Of a DNA stretch of 62,537 nt, positions 8,806 to 17,365 are shown piece by piece. Under the pieces are notes generated by a model. That model did no database searches and was not told the origin of the DNA. It saw only the letters and a list, made by a program, of their open reading frames with translations. Within the stretch, counting starts at the first letter, position 1, and the number at the start of each line of letters is the position of its first letter. Both the position numbers and the translations under genes were made by a program. Origin of the DNA: Lentzea indica (lineage in GTDB: Bacteria > Actinomycetota > Actinomycetes > Mycobacteriales > Pseudonocardiaceae); NCBI RefSeq assembly GCF_012184385.1, contig NZ_VSRL01000023.1, positions 1 to 62,537 of the forward strand, read 5' to 3'.

Positions 8806-9776
8806 TTGATGAGCCCGATGTCCTGCAGCGCGGGCTTGACGCGGCCGATCTCCTTGAACAGGAACGTGGAGAACTCGCCGCCGGTCAGGAACGTGTCGGT
8901 CCAGCCCTTCTTCTTGAGCTCGTCCTTCCACGCCTGGCTGGCGTGCATGTCGGTGACCAGCTTGGTCAGCCGGTTCTTGGCCTCGGCCGAGATCGAGCCG
9001 GGCGCCACCACGCCACGCCAGTTGATCAGCTCGACGCCCAGGTCCTTGAACGTCGGCACGTTCAGGTCGGCGTGCGGGTTGGGGCCGGACGTGCCGAGCG
9101 CGCGCAACTTGCCCGCCTTGATCTGCTCCCTGTACTCGCCGACACCCGAGATGCCCGCGTCGACCTTCTTGCCCAGCAACGCCGCCAGCGACTCGCCGCC
9201 ACCGGAGTAGGGCACGTAGTTCAGCTTGGCCGTGTCGATGTTCTTCGCCTTGAGCAGCAGCCCGGCGAGGATGTGGTCGGTGCCGCCGGCGGAACCGCCG
9301 GTGATCGACACGCCCTTGCCCTTCTCGTTGACGGCGTTGAGCAGGTCGTCGATCGTCTTGTGCGGCGAGTCGGCCGGCACCACGACCACCTCGTCCTCGG
9401 CCGTCAGCCGGGCGATCGGCGTGGTCTCCTCGAGCCGCGCCTTCGACGAGTTGGTCTCCACCGCGCCGACCATGACCAGGCCGGTGACCATGAGGAACGA
9501 CTCGGAGCGCTCCGAGGTGAGCTTCTGCAGCCCGACCGTGCCACCCGCGCCGCCGACGTTGCTGACCTGCACGGAGTTCGCGAGCTTGGCCCCGCTCACC
9601 GCCGTCTGCATCGACCGCGCGGTCTGGTCCCAGCCACCACCGGGGTCGGCGGGCGCCATGATCTCCAGCTTCGCGATGGAGTCACCGCCGCCGGCGCTCT
9701 TCGTCCCCTGGCCGCATCCCGCGAGCACCAGTCCGACAGCGGCGACCGCGGCCGCTCGTCTCCAGCCCGTGTTCAT
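8802..9776 (-). CDS. tctC: Tripartite tricarboxylate transporter substrate-binding lipoprotein, TctC
   Basis: A 324-aa protein. Start ATG 9776 has GAGGAG 9 nt upstream. The lipoprotein signal ends at the lipobox LAGC (LVLAGCGQG), so it is anchored outside the membrane. The mature protein has the Bug/TctC signature: IMAPADPGGGWDQTARSMQ near the N-terminus, NVGGAGGTVGLQKL, and a central ITGGSAGGTDHILAG. It delivers a carboxylate (citrate-like, exact ligand unknown) to TctAB. It is the first gene of tctCBA, divergent from the CitA-type two-component system, which probably controls it. Confidence 0.95.
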   Translation of the reverse strand: MNTGWRRAAAVAAVGLVLAGCGQGTKSAGGGDSIAKLEIMAPADPGGGWDQTARSMQTAVSGAKLANSVQVSNVGGAGGTVGLQKLTSERSESFLMVTGLVMVGAVETNSSKARLEETTPIARLTAEDEVVVVPADSPHKTIDDLLNAVNEKGKGVSITGGSAGGTDHILAGLLLKAKNIDTAKLNYVPYSGGGESLAALLGKKVDAGISGVGEYREQIKAGKLRALGTSGPNPHADLNVPTFKDLGVELINWRGVVAPGSISAEAKNRLTKLVTDMHASQAWKDELKKKGWTDTFLTGGEFSTFLFKEIGRVKPALQDIGLIK

Positions 9777-9908
9777 CGAGCACTCCTCGCTTCGTTGCGA
9801 ACGTTGTGCGGGGACGCTAGGTAACTGCCGGAGGTCTCGTAAGTCTTCGGTCATAAGGTCCGTATTGGTCGTTTAGTTCGTGACCTGTTTCATAGCCGAT
9901 ACGTCAGA
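9777..9908. promoter_or_regulatory. Divergent promoter region tctC / sensor kinase
   Basis: This 132-bp gap separates two head-to-head operons. It is visibly richer in A/T than its surroundings around 9840-9905. It should hold both promoters and the response-regulator binding sites. I could not pick a convincing operator by eye. Confidence 0.45.
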
Positions 9909-11489
9909 ATGCCATTCATGTTCCGTCGGTCTGTTTCGTTCGCAGCTTTGCTGCTGGCGTTGCAGGTGGTCATCGTGCTGATGACGACCTGTGCCGCCGG
10001 TCTGCTCGCGGCCAAGCTGCAGAGCGATCGGATCAGGGAGGCCTACAAGGACAGGATGTTGTCCGTCGCGGAAAGCGTGGCGAAGCTACCCACGGTGATC
10101 GAGGCGTTCGATTCCCGTGACCCGTCGGCGATCATCCAGCCGTTGGCCGAACTCATCCGCAAGGCGTCCAACGTGACGTACGTGGTCGTCACCGATCGCC
10201 ACGGCGTCCGCTACGCCCATCCGGATCCGAAGCGCATCGGCGAGCACGTCTCCACCGACCCGAGCGCTGCGCTCTCCGGCGAGGTCTTCGTCGGCACGGA
10301 GACCGGCACGCTCGGCACGTCGTTGCGCGCCAAGGTGCCAGTGCGCGCCCCAGACGGACGGATCATGGGCATGGCCTCGGTCGGCATCCTGGAGAGCCAG
10401 CTGTCCGCCGACCTCGCGGAGGACCTGCCGGAGCTGATCGGCTGGCTGGCCGCCGCCGCGCTGGTTGGCGTGCTCGGCGCGGCGCTGATCACGCAGCACG
10501 TGCGCCGCCGCACGTTCCGGCTCGAACCCGCCGAGATCGCGCAGCTGCTGGAGACCAGGGACGCGATGCTGCACGGCGTCCGCGAAGGCGTTGTCGCCGT
10601 TGACGATCAGGAGAAGCTGGCGCTGGTCAACGACGAGGCGATGCGCCTGCTCGGGCTCGTCGACGACCCGAGCGGCAGACCGGCAGCGGAGGTCCTCGAT
10701 GACGGACTGCTGGACCTGGCGCGCGACGAGGACGACGTCGCCGACCGTCTTGTCCTTGCGGGAGAACGGGTTCTGGTCGCGAACCGGATGACGGCCAAGA
10801 CGCACGGCCGCGCCGTCGGCGTCGTGCTGACGTTGCGCGATCGGACCGAGTTGCACGACGCGTTGCGCGAGCTCGACGGTCAGCGCACCGTCACGGAAGT
10901 GCTGCGCGCGCAGGCCCACGAGTTCTCCAACCACCTGCACGTCATCGGCGGCCTGCTGGACCTGGACCGGAGTGCCGACGCCGTCGCCTACATCGAACGG
11001 GTCGGCGGAGCGGGCTCGGTCACCGCGGACATCATCGACGGCGCGAACGCGGATCCGGCGCTGGCGGCGTTGCTGCTGGCGAAGTCCTCGACCGCGCACG
11101 AACGCGGCGTGGAACTGCGGCTGGACCCGGACAGCTCGGTGGACATCCGCGCGGGCGACGACGCGCTGACCGTGCTGGGCAACCTGGTGGACAACGCGGT
11201 GGACGCCGTGGAGATGGGCGGAATCGTGCGAGTGCTGGTTCGCTCGTCGGCGGGCGGGGTGCGGGTGGTCGTGGACGACGACGGGCCGGGAGTGGCGGAG
11301 TCGCAACGCGGTCGCATCTTCGACCTGGGCGTGAGCTCGAAGGACGCCCATGGCGCGCATGGCAGGGGGATAGGACTTGCATTGGTGTCCAGGGTGGTGA
11401 CCCGGCGCAGCGGCCGGGTGGCGATCACGGACTCGGAGCTCGGCGGCGCGTCGTTCGACGTGTGGCTGCCGGAAACGGGGAACCGATGA
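9909..11489 (+). CDS. CitA/DcuS-family sensor histidine kinase
   Basis: A 526-aa protein from ATG 9909. TM1 is residues ~9-33, followed by a ~140-aa periplasmic PAS/Cache (sCache) sensor with the typical SNVTYVVVTDRHGVRYAHPDP and GEHVSTDP. TM2 is ~178-196. A cytoplasmic PAS domain (GVREGVVAVDDQEKLALVNDEA) comes next, then an atypical H-box QAHEFSNHLHVIGGLLDL, and an HATPase_c domain with NLVDNAVDAV (N-box), DDGPGV (G1) and GRGIGLALV (G2). Members sense C4/C6 carboxylates such as citrate, fumarate or malate. It is co-transcribed with the response regulator (ATGA overlap) and divergent from tctCBA, so it very likely senses the tctC substrate. Confidence 0.94.
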   Translation: MPFMFRRSVSFAALLLALQVVIVLMTTCAAGLLAAKLQSDRIREAYKDRMLSVAESVAKLPTVIEAFDSRDPSAIIQPLAELIRKASNVTYVVVTDRHGVRYAHPDPKRIGEHVSTDPSAALSGEVFVGTETGTLGTSLRAKVPVRAPDGRIMGMASVGILESQLSADLAEDLPELIGWLAAAALVGVLGAALITQHVRRRTFRLEPAEIAQLLETRDAMLHGVREGVVAVDDQEKLALVNDEAMRLLGLVDDPSGRPAAEVLDDGLLDLARDEDDVADRLVLAGERVLVANRMTAKTHGRAVGVVLTLRDRTELHDALRELDGQRTVTEVLRAQAHEFSNHLHVIGGLLDLDRSADAVAYIERVGGAGSVTADIIDGANADPALAALLLAKSSTAHERGVELRLDPDSSVDIRAGDDALTVLGNLVDNAVDAVEMGGIVRVLVRSSAGGVRVVVDDDGPGVAESQRGRIFDLGVSSKDAHGAHGRGIGLALVSRVVTRRSGRVAITDSELGGASFDVWLPETGNR

Positions 11490-12157
11490 GCGTGCGGACG
11501 CTGGTGGTCGACGACGACTTCGCCGTGGCCGCCATCCACCGGGGTTTCCTGGAGGCGATGCCGGAGTTCGAGGTGGTCGGCGAGGCCCACCGCGGAGGTG
11601 AGGCGTTGCGGGCCGTCGAGGCGCTCCGGCCCGACCTGGTGCTGCTGGACATCCACCTCCCCGACATGTCGGGGCTCGAGGTGCTGGCCCGCTTGCGCGC
11701 CCGCAACGGTCCGCCGGTCGACGTCATCGCGGTCACGGCCGCGCGCGAACGGGAGACCGTGCGGCAGGCCATGTCCAGAGGCGTGGACAACTACCTGGTC
11801 AAGCCGTTCACGCGGACGGCGTTCCTGGACCGGATGCGGGAGTACCTCGCCCAGCGCGTCGAAGTGCAACGGCTGGGACAGGTGCTGGATCAGGACGAGG
11901 TCGACCAGCTGATGCACCACCGGCCGCGCCCCTTGGCCATGCCCAAGGGGCTGTCGGCGGTCACGCTGCGGCTGGTGATCGATGCGTTGCGGGACTGCGA
12001 GAACGACCTCTCGGCGCAGGAGGTCGGTGACCGGGCCGGGTTGTCGCGCGTGAGTGCGCGCCGCTATTTGGAGCACCTGGTGACGATCGGCAAGGCCGAG
12101 GTGCAACCGCGTTACGGCATGGCGAACCGGCCCGCGCACGGGTATCGGCTGACCTGA
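11486..12157 (+). CDS. CitB/DcuR-family response regulator
   Basis: A 223-aa protein from ATG 11486, overlapping the kinase stop (ATGA). The receiver domain has acidic residues VDDD, the phospho-acceptor Asp in LVLLDIHLPDMSG, the conserved Thr in VTAA, and Lys in YLVKPF. A linker leads to a C-terminal HTH of the CitB/DcuR type (LSAQEVGDRAGLSRVSARRYLEHLV), matching the helix-turn-helix of transcriptional regulators of citrate/malate transport. It probably activates tctCBA across the shared 132-bp region. Confidence 0.94.
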   Translation: MSVRTLVVDDDFAVAAIHRGFLEAMPEFEVVGEAHRGGEALRAVEALRPDLVLLDIHLPDMSGLEVLARLRARNGPPVDVIAVTAARERETVRQAMSRGVDNYLVKPFTRTAFLDRMREYLAQRVEVQRLGQVLDQDEVDQLMHHRPRPLAMPKGLSAVTLRLVIDALRDCENDLSAQEVGDRAGLSRVSARRYLEHLVTIGKAEVQPRYGMANRPAHGYRLT

Positions 12158-12159
12158 GG

Positions 12160-12693
12160 TCAGCAGTTGTAGCTCTTGGTGGCGATGTCGCCGTAGTACT
12201 TCACGGCCTTGCCGTGCAGGATCGCCTTGACGTCGTTGCCGTTGAGGCGCTGTTCGTAGTGCAGGTGGGTGTAGGTCTGACCGCCGGACTTGCCGACTGT
12301 GCCGACCCGTGCGCCGCGGGCCACCCTCTGGCCGTCCCTCACCGCGACTGAGCCGAGGTGGGCGTAGTAGGTGGCCCAGCCGCCGCCGTGGTTGATCACG
12401 ACGTAGTTGCCGTAGCCGGACGCCGCGTAACGCACGTCGACGGTGCCGCCGGCGCTGGCGATCACCGGTTTGCCCTTGTCGGAGTCGCCGCTGCCCATGT
12501 TGAAGTCGATGGCGTACAACGGTTTGTGGTTGGACCGCGTTCCGGCGCGCCAGGTCTGGCCGCACGGGAACGGCATCTCGAACGCCGGTCGTGCCGCAGC
12601 GTCCACAGTGGACCCTTCGGCGGTGGCGGTGGTCGTGAACGCGAGCGGTGCCAACAGTGCGAGTGCCGCGACAGCCAGGCGACTGATCCTCAT
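12160..12693 (-). CDS. Secreted M23-family metallopeptidase
   Basis: A 177-aa protein. Start ATG 12693 is preceded by GGAGAGGGG. The signal peptide is MRISRLAVAALALLAPLAFTTTATA. The mature domain is a lysostaphin/LytM fold: zinc ligands H and D in SNHKPLYAIDFNMG, and the HLHYE motif (HxH) towards the C-terminus, flanked by GTVGKSGGQTYT. M23 enzymes cleave peptidoglycan cross-bridges or, in some soil bacteria, act as secreted bacteriolytic peptidases. A C-terminal Cys (SYNC) and a Cys in PFPCGQTW may form a disulfide. It is monocistronic, convergent with the response regulator. Confidence 0.92.
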   Translation of the reverse strand: MRISRLAVAALALLAPLAFTTTATAEGSTVDAAARPAFEMPFPCGQTWRAGTRSNHKPLYAIDFNMGSGDSDKGKPVIASAGGTVDVRYAASGYGNYVVINHGGGWATYYAHLGSVAVRDGQRVARGARVGTVGKSGGQTYTHLHYEQRLNGNDVKAILHGKAVKYYGDIATKSYNC

Positions 12694-12796
12694 GATTGCC
12701 CCTCTCCAGGTGAAGATCCCGACGGATCTGAGGCTGGCAGCGGGGCGGCATCGCAACCAGAGAGGGAAATCCCTCACCTGTGGCATGATCGGGCTC

Positions 12797-13378
12797 ATGA
12801 GAACTGGGGGCAGGATTCTCGTGGTGCTGGCTGCGCTCGCCGGCCTGGCCGCGTGCGGAACACGTCCGGAGGTTTCACCGATCCCGGAACCGGCCGGCGC
12901 GCGCCCGATCTCCTTGGTCACGCCTGCGGCGCAGGAACCGTCGTGCGACACCGGGCTGCGGTTCACCACGGGTTTCACCGACGCGGCGATGGGCCTGCGC
13001 GTGATGTCCGTCGAGGTGGTCAACTGCGGCACCCAGCCGGTGCAGCTCAACGGCTACCCGCAGGTGAAGCTGCTCGACGAGCAGTGGCGGCAGTTGGACG
13101 TCGCGATCGTCGAAGGCTCGGGCGGCATCGCCTCGGTCGGGGGCTTCGACGACGCGCCGCAGCCGATCACGGTGCAGCCGGGAGAGCGCGCGAGGAGTGC
13201 GTTCCTGTGGCGGAACACGCACACGTCGGTCGACCCGCCGCAGGTCGGCAGCCACGTCGACATCGCGGCCGCGCCGGGTGGCACGTGGCAGTCGTTGCTG
13301 CCGGTGTCGCCGGAGAAAGGCATCTTCATCGACCTGGGCAGCACCGGGCGGATGGGCGTCAGGGCCTGGCACCGGTGA
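12797..13378 (+). CDS. DUF4232 domain lipoprotein
   Basis: A 193-aa protein from ATG 12797 (ATG 12785 in frame is an alternative). The lipobox is LAAC in LAALAGLAACGTRP. The mature part has the DUF4232 layout: a first strand SCDTGLRFTTGFTDAAMGLRVMSVEVVNCG, the middle segment PVQLNGYPQVKLLDE, and a late PGERARSAFLWRN. DUF4232 lipoproteins are common in Actinobacteria and have no settled function. The stop TGA overlaps the GTG start of the GNAT gene. Confidence 0.85.
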   Translation: MRTGGRILVVLAALAGLAACGTRPEVSPIPEPAGARPISLVTPAAQEPSCDTGLRFTTGFTDAAMGLRVMSVEVVNCGTQPVQLNGYPQVKLLDEQWRQLDVAIVEGSGGIASVGGFDDAPQPITVQPGERARSAFLWRNTHTSVDPPQVGSHVDIAAAPGGTWQSLLPVSPEKGIFIDLGSTGRMGVRAWHR

Positions 13379-13856
13379 CGGTGGAGCTGCGGCGCGCGAC
13401 ACCCGAGGACGCACCGGCGGTCGCCAGGATCTGGTACCCCGGCTGGTGCGACGCGCACCTCGGCAACGTGCCACAGCAGCTCATCGACGCACGGCCTGAA
13501 GCGACGTTCGAGCCGCGCGCCCTGGAACACGTCGAGCACACCACGTCGCGACCGTGAACGGTGAGGTCGCCGGCTTCGTGATGGTCGTCGGGGACGAGGT
13601 CGAACAGGTCTACGTCTCCGCGGACCACCGCGGGTCCGGTGTCGCGCCGGCACTTCTGGCCGCTGCCGAGCGGGAGGTGGCGTCGAACGGGCACTCGCTC
13701 GCCTGGCTGGCCGTCGTCGCCGGGAACACGCGGGCGCGCCGGTTCTACGAGCGGCAGGGCTGGACGGACGAGGGCCTGTTCGACCACCAGGCACCCCACC
13801 AGGACGGGCCCATCCCGGTTCCGGCCCACCGCTACACCAAGCCGGTGACGACATGA
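13375..13856 (+). pseudogene. GNAT-family N-acetyltransferase interrupted by one frameshift
   Basis: Frame one runs from GTG 13375 (VTVELRRATPEDAPAVARIW) to TGA 13555-13557. The second half continues in another frame (HVATVNGEVAGFVMVVGDEVEQVYV) to 13856. Together they make a complete ~160-aa acetyltransferase with the acetyl-CoA loop VSADHRGSGVAPALL and the C-terminal NTRARRFYERQGW. The total length of 482 bp is not a multiple of three, and the shift lies between about 13510 and 13555. Either a recent null allele or an indel error in the sequence. The GTG overlaps the DUF4232 stop (GTGA), so the two were probably cotranscribed. Confidence 0.85.
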
Positions 13857-13899
13857 CCATCGTCTCAGGCATTGTGGTGGCGCTGTTAGTTCATGTTTT

Positions 13900-13911
13900 C
13901 ATGACGTCATG
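13900..13911. promoter_or_regulatory. 12-bp perfect palindrome over a start codon
   Basis: CATGACGTCATG is a perfect 12-bp palindrome whose last three bases are the ATG (13909) of the first LysE gene. It could be a regulator site for the exporter pair, but a palindrome this short may be coincidental. Confidence 0.35.
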
Positions 13912-14517
13912 TCGACCACCGCGCTCCTGAGCTTCACGTTCGTCGCGCTGCTGACCGTCGTCACGCCGGGCCTGGAGACCCTGCTGGTGCTGCGGACGGC
14001 GCTGCTGGTCGGCCGCCGTGCCGCGATGGGCGTCGTGGTGGGCAGCACGCTGGGCTGCCTGGTGTGGGCGACAGCGGGCCTGGTCGGTCTGACCGCGCTG
14101 CTGCAGGCGTCCGAACTGGCCTACGACATCGTGCGCTGGCTCGGCGCCGCGTACCTGATCTACCTGGGCGCCAAGGCGCTCTGGACGTCCCGGCGTCCGG
14201 TGGAGATGGACGAACCCGCGCCGGTGCCGTCGGTGCGCGCGGCCGTCCGGGTCGGACTGCTGACGAACCTGCTCAACCCGAAACCGGGCGTCTTCTACAT
14301 CTCGTTGCTGCCGCAGTTCCTGCCCGTCGGTCAGCCCGCGTGGGGCGCCGTGCTCGTGGCGATCCACCTCGGCATCGGTCTGCTGTGGTTCCCGATCCTG
14401 ATCACGGCGGCCGGCCGGGCCCGTGCTTTCCTGCTGCGGCAACGGGTTCTGCTGGACCGCCTCTCCGCGTCCGCGCTGATCGCCTTCGGTCTGAAAACGG
14501 CCGCGGACGCACGCTGA
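13909..14517 (+). CDS. LysE/RhtB-family amino-acid exporter, copy 1
   Basis: A 202-aa protein from ATG 13909 with six hydrophobic segments. LysE-family landmarks are VTPGLETLLVLRTAL at residues ~18-32, the GRRAAMGVVVGSTLGCLVW segment, GAAYLIYLGAKALW, and NLLNPKPGVFYISLLPQF (the conserved NPK motif). Members export lysine, arginine, threonine, homoserine lactones or similar molecules; the substrate cannot be told here. It is followed after 19 bp by a second copy of the same length. Confidence 0.92.
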   Translation: MSTTALLSFTFVALLTVVTPGLETLLVLRTALLVGRRAAMGVVVGSTLGCLVWATAGLVGLTALLQASELAYDIVRWLGAAYLIYLGAKALWTSRRPVEMDEPAPVPSVRAAVRVGLLTNLLNPKPGVFYISLLPQFLPVGQPAWGAVLVAIHLGIGLLWFPILITAAGRARAFLLRQRVLLDRLSASALIAFGLKTAADAR

Positions 14518-14536
14518 CGTGTGATCTGATGTGCCC

Positions 14537-15145
14537 ATGTCGACCGCCGCACTTCTGAGCTTCTCGCTCGTCGCACTGCTCACCGTCATCACACCGGGCC
14601 TTGACACGGTGATGGTGCTGCGCACGGCGTTGCTGAGCGGCAAGCGCGCGGCGATGGGCGTCGTTCTCGGCATCACGCTGGGGTGCCTGGTCTGGGCGGT
14701 GGCGAGCCTCGCGGGTCTGACGGCATTGCTGACAGCGTCCGAAGTGGCCTACAACGTCGTGCGCTGGCTCGGTGCGGCCTACCTGATCTACCTGGGCGCC
14801 AAGGCGTTGTGGAACTCTCGCAAGGCCGTGTCCCTGGAGGACTCGCGTCCGGTGCCGGGAGCCAGGGCCTCGTTGCGGGTGGGCCTGCTGACGAACCTGC
14901 TCAACCCCAAGGTCGGCGTCTTCTACCTGTCGCTGCTGCCGCAGTTCATGCCCGCCGGCGAGCCCGCGTGGGGAGCGGTCCTCGTCGCCGTCCACCTCGG
15001 CCTCGGCCTGGTGTGGCTGCCGATCCTGATCGCGGTAGCCGGTCGAGCGCGTGCTTTCCTGCTGCGGCAACAGGTTCTGCTGGACCGCCTGACCGCGTCC
15101 GTCTTCGTGGCATTGGGCCTGAAACTGGCGTTCGAGGCGCGTTAG
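14537..15145 (+). CDS. LysE/RhtB-family amino-acid exporter, copy 2
   Basis: A 202-aa protein from ATG 14537 (GTG 14531 in frame also possible); the start was chosen by alignment to copy 1. It aligns to copy 1 without gaps and is about three-quarters identical by direct comparison. The motifs TPGLDTVMVLRTALL and NLLNPKVGVFYLSLLPQF are conserved. The main differences cluster in the loop after GAKALW (residues ~94-107) and at the C-terminus. This is a clear tandem duplication. The stop overlaps the stop of the convergent LuxR gene by 4 bp. Confidence 0.92.
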   Translation: MSTAALLSFSLVALLTVITPGLDTVMVLRTALLSGKRAAMGVVLGITLGCLVWAVASLAGLTALLTASEVAYNVVRWLGAAYLIYLGAKALWNSRKAVSLEDSRPVPGARASLRVGLLTNLLNPKVGVFYLSLLPQFMPAGEPAWGAVLVAVHLGLGLVWLPILIAVAGRARAFLLRQQVLLDRLTASVFVALGLKLAFEAR

Positions 15146-17301
15146 ACCTGCTCTCCGGTGGCCGAACGGTGCCAGGCGGCGAGCGCCACCCTGTTCGGCA
15201 GCCCCAGCTTCACGCGGATGTTGACCACGTGCCGGTCCGCCGTGCGCGGCGAGATGAACAGCCGAGCCGCGATCTGCCTCGACGTGAGTCCCTCGGCGAC
15301 GAGCCCGGCGATGGTGAACTCCTGCCTGCTCAGGCCACCGGGCAGCGCGGGTTTGGCCCGTCGGCGCTCGGAGTCCGGCACCGGTTCGACGGCGAACTCC
15401 ATCGCCTGCTCCTGCCGCAGGTCGGCGCCCAGCGTCGTGATCACCGGGTAGTCGTCGCCGAGCGCGCGGCGGACGGTCCGGTCAGCGCGTTCCAGAACCT
15501 TGTGGAACGGGCTCATGGTGCTGAACGAGATCCGCGCGACGCGTTCCTGCGTTCGCAGTGCACCGAGAAGGCGTGCCGCGCGGTCGAAAGCTCCCAGCTC
15601 GGCACACGTGCAGGCGAGCAACCACAGGCTGTACGCGGGACCCCACGTGTCGCCCAGCGCCAGCTGGATGCGCAACGCCTCCACCGCCAGCGGAAGCACC
15701 TGCGCCGGATCACCGTGCAGCAGCTCGTACAGGCCCTGATGCCACAGCCCCCAGGCGTGCGACCAGTCCACGCCGTTGCTCTCGGCCAGCCTCGTCATGG
15801 CCTTGTCCGCAGCCTCGGCGTCCAGCAGGAAGCACGCCGCCATCGCGTGCATCAGCTCGGTGATGTACGTGTCGCCCGGCGACGCGTACTGGCGGCACAA
15901 ATCGACGACATGGGCGTACAACGGCACGCAGTCCGGTGAGCCCTCGACGAAGAAGAGGTGCGTGGCCTCGGCGAAGACCAGATGCACATCGGTGACGGGC
16001 AGCCGTGGCAACGTGCGCGCCTCGTTCATCAGCGGGATCGCCGCCGACATGTCGCCCTGGGCCTGCGCGAGGTAGGCGCAGTGCGCCAGCAGCGATGTCC
16101 GCAGCGGTGCCTCGGTGATCGCCTCACGGGCCATCGCGAGCAGGTCCCACGCCTGGCCGAGCATGCCCGTGAACAACGTGAACCGGGTGCGCTGCACGCC
16201 CATCGCCATCACCGCGCCGGTTTCGGCCAGACCAGGAGTCCTGAGCGCGTGCCCGATCGCGGCACGGACGTTCGGCCACTCCTCCCGCAGCCTGCTCATC
16301 CACAGCGTCTCGTCCGGCGAGAACCACGAGCGGGCCGCTTCGTCGACGAACGCGCCGTAGTGCAGCGCGTGCCGTCGCAACGGCTCGTCGGGGCTCGTGA
16401 GCAGACGAGCGCCGAACTGCGACACGGTGTCCGGTAATCGGTACCGGGTGCGCCCGGTGACCGGGCTTGTCGTCGCCACCACGATCGACCTGAGGACCAG
16501 GGCGGACAACGGTTCCAGCACCCCCGCCACCGCCTCGGCGGCGTCGGTGTCGAAGTCCGCGGGGAACACCGACAGCGTCGCCCACAGCTGCCGTTCCTCG
16601 TCCGTGCAGTGCCGTGCCGACCAATCGAGCACCTGTTCCAGCGTTACCTGGTGCGGCAGCTGGGCGAGCACGTCGGCCAGGGACATTTCCGCGTGCCGCG
16701 CGGCCACGAGCTCGATCGCGAGCGGCGGCCCGTCCAACGCCCGGCACAGCGTCGTGACGTCCGCCAGGTCGTCCTGCGCCGCTCCCGCCCTCTCCAGGTA
16801 CAGCTCGACGGAGTCCTCGTCGCTCATCGGCGGCACCCGCAGCAGGTGCTCGCCGTAGACACCGAGCTGTTCCCGCGAGGTCGTGAGGATCGTCAGCCCC
16901 TCGCAGTCCCGCAACAGGCGGTGCACGAGATGCCGCACCGCATCCAGCAGGTGGTCGCAGTGGTCCAGGGCGAGCAGCAAATGCTTGTCGTACAACGACT
17001 CCACGAGCCGGCCGAGACCGGCGTCCCGCGAGTTGTCGACGATCCGCAGCTCGGCCGCGACCGTGCGGGCGAGCAACGCCGGATCCTTGAGATCCGCGAG
17101 CCGCACCTCCCAGACCCCGTGCTGGAACGCCCGCGCCATCGCACGGCTGGTCTCGACGGCGATGCGGGTCTTCCCCGCGCCGCCGGCACCCACCAGCGTG
17201 ACGAGCCGGGCTGTGCCGAGGAGCGCCTCGGTTTCGGCGAGCACCGCCCGGCGGCCGATGAACGTCGTGGTCTGGGCAGGCAGATCGCCCCGCACGGTCA
17301 T
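15142..17301 (-). CDS. LuxR-family regulator with STAND ATPase domain
   Basis: A 719-aa protein from ATG 17301. It starts with the FIGRRAVLAETEALL motif and Walker A VGAGGAGKTRIA (~residue 38). Walker B is LLLALDHCDHLL (~110), followed by ILTTSREQLGVYGEHL (sensor-like). A helical TPR-like middle follows. A C-terminal LuxR HTH (LSRQEFTIAGLVAEGLTSRQIAARLFIS then RTADRHVVNIRVKLGL) covers the last ~65 residues. This NB-ARC-like plus LuxR layout is common in Actinobacteria. It is convergent with the exporter pair. No target is known. Confidence 0.92.
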   Translation of the reverse strand: MTVRGDLPAQTTTFIGRRAVLAETEALLGTARLVTLVGAGGAGKTRIAVETSRAMARAFQHGVWEVRLADLKDPALLARTVAAELRIVDNSRDAGLGRLVESLYDKHLLLALDHCDHLLDAVRHLVHRLLRDCEGLTILTTSREQLGVYGEHLLRVPPMSDEDSVELYLERAGAAQDDLADVTTLCRALDGPPLAIELVAARHAEMSLADVLAQLPHQVTLEQVLDWSARHCTDEERQLWATLSVFPADFDTDAAEAVAGVLEPLSALVLRSIVVATTSPVTGRTRYRLPDTVSQFGARLLTSPDEPLRRHALHYGAFVDEAARSWFSPDETLWMSRLREEWPNVRAAIGHALRTPGLAETGAVMAMGVQRTRFTLFTGMLGQAWDLLAMAREAITEAPLRTSLLAHCAYLAQAQGDMSAAIPLMNEARTLPRLPVTDVHLVFAEATHLFFVEGSPDCVPLYAHVVDLCRQYASPGDTYITELMHAMAACFLLDAEAADKAMTRLAESNGVDWSHAWGLWHQGLYELLHGDPAQVLPLAVEALRIQLALGDTWGPAYSLWLLACTCAELGAFDRAARLLGALRTQERVARISFSTMSPFHKVLERADRTVRRALGDDYPVITTLGADLRQEQAMEFAVEPVPDSERRRAKPALPGGLSRQEFTIAGLVAEGLTSRQIAARLFISPRTADRHVVNIRVKLGLPNRVALAAWHRSATGEQV

Positions 17302-17365
17302 CGGCGCATTTTTGCCTAGTGGCGCACGGGTGTGATGATGAGGATCGCCTCACCACCCTTTCGGC

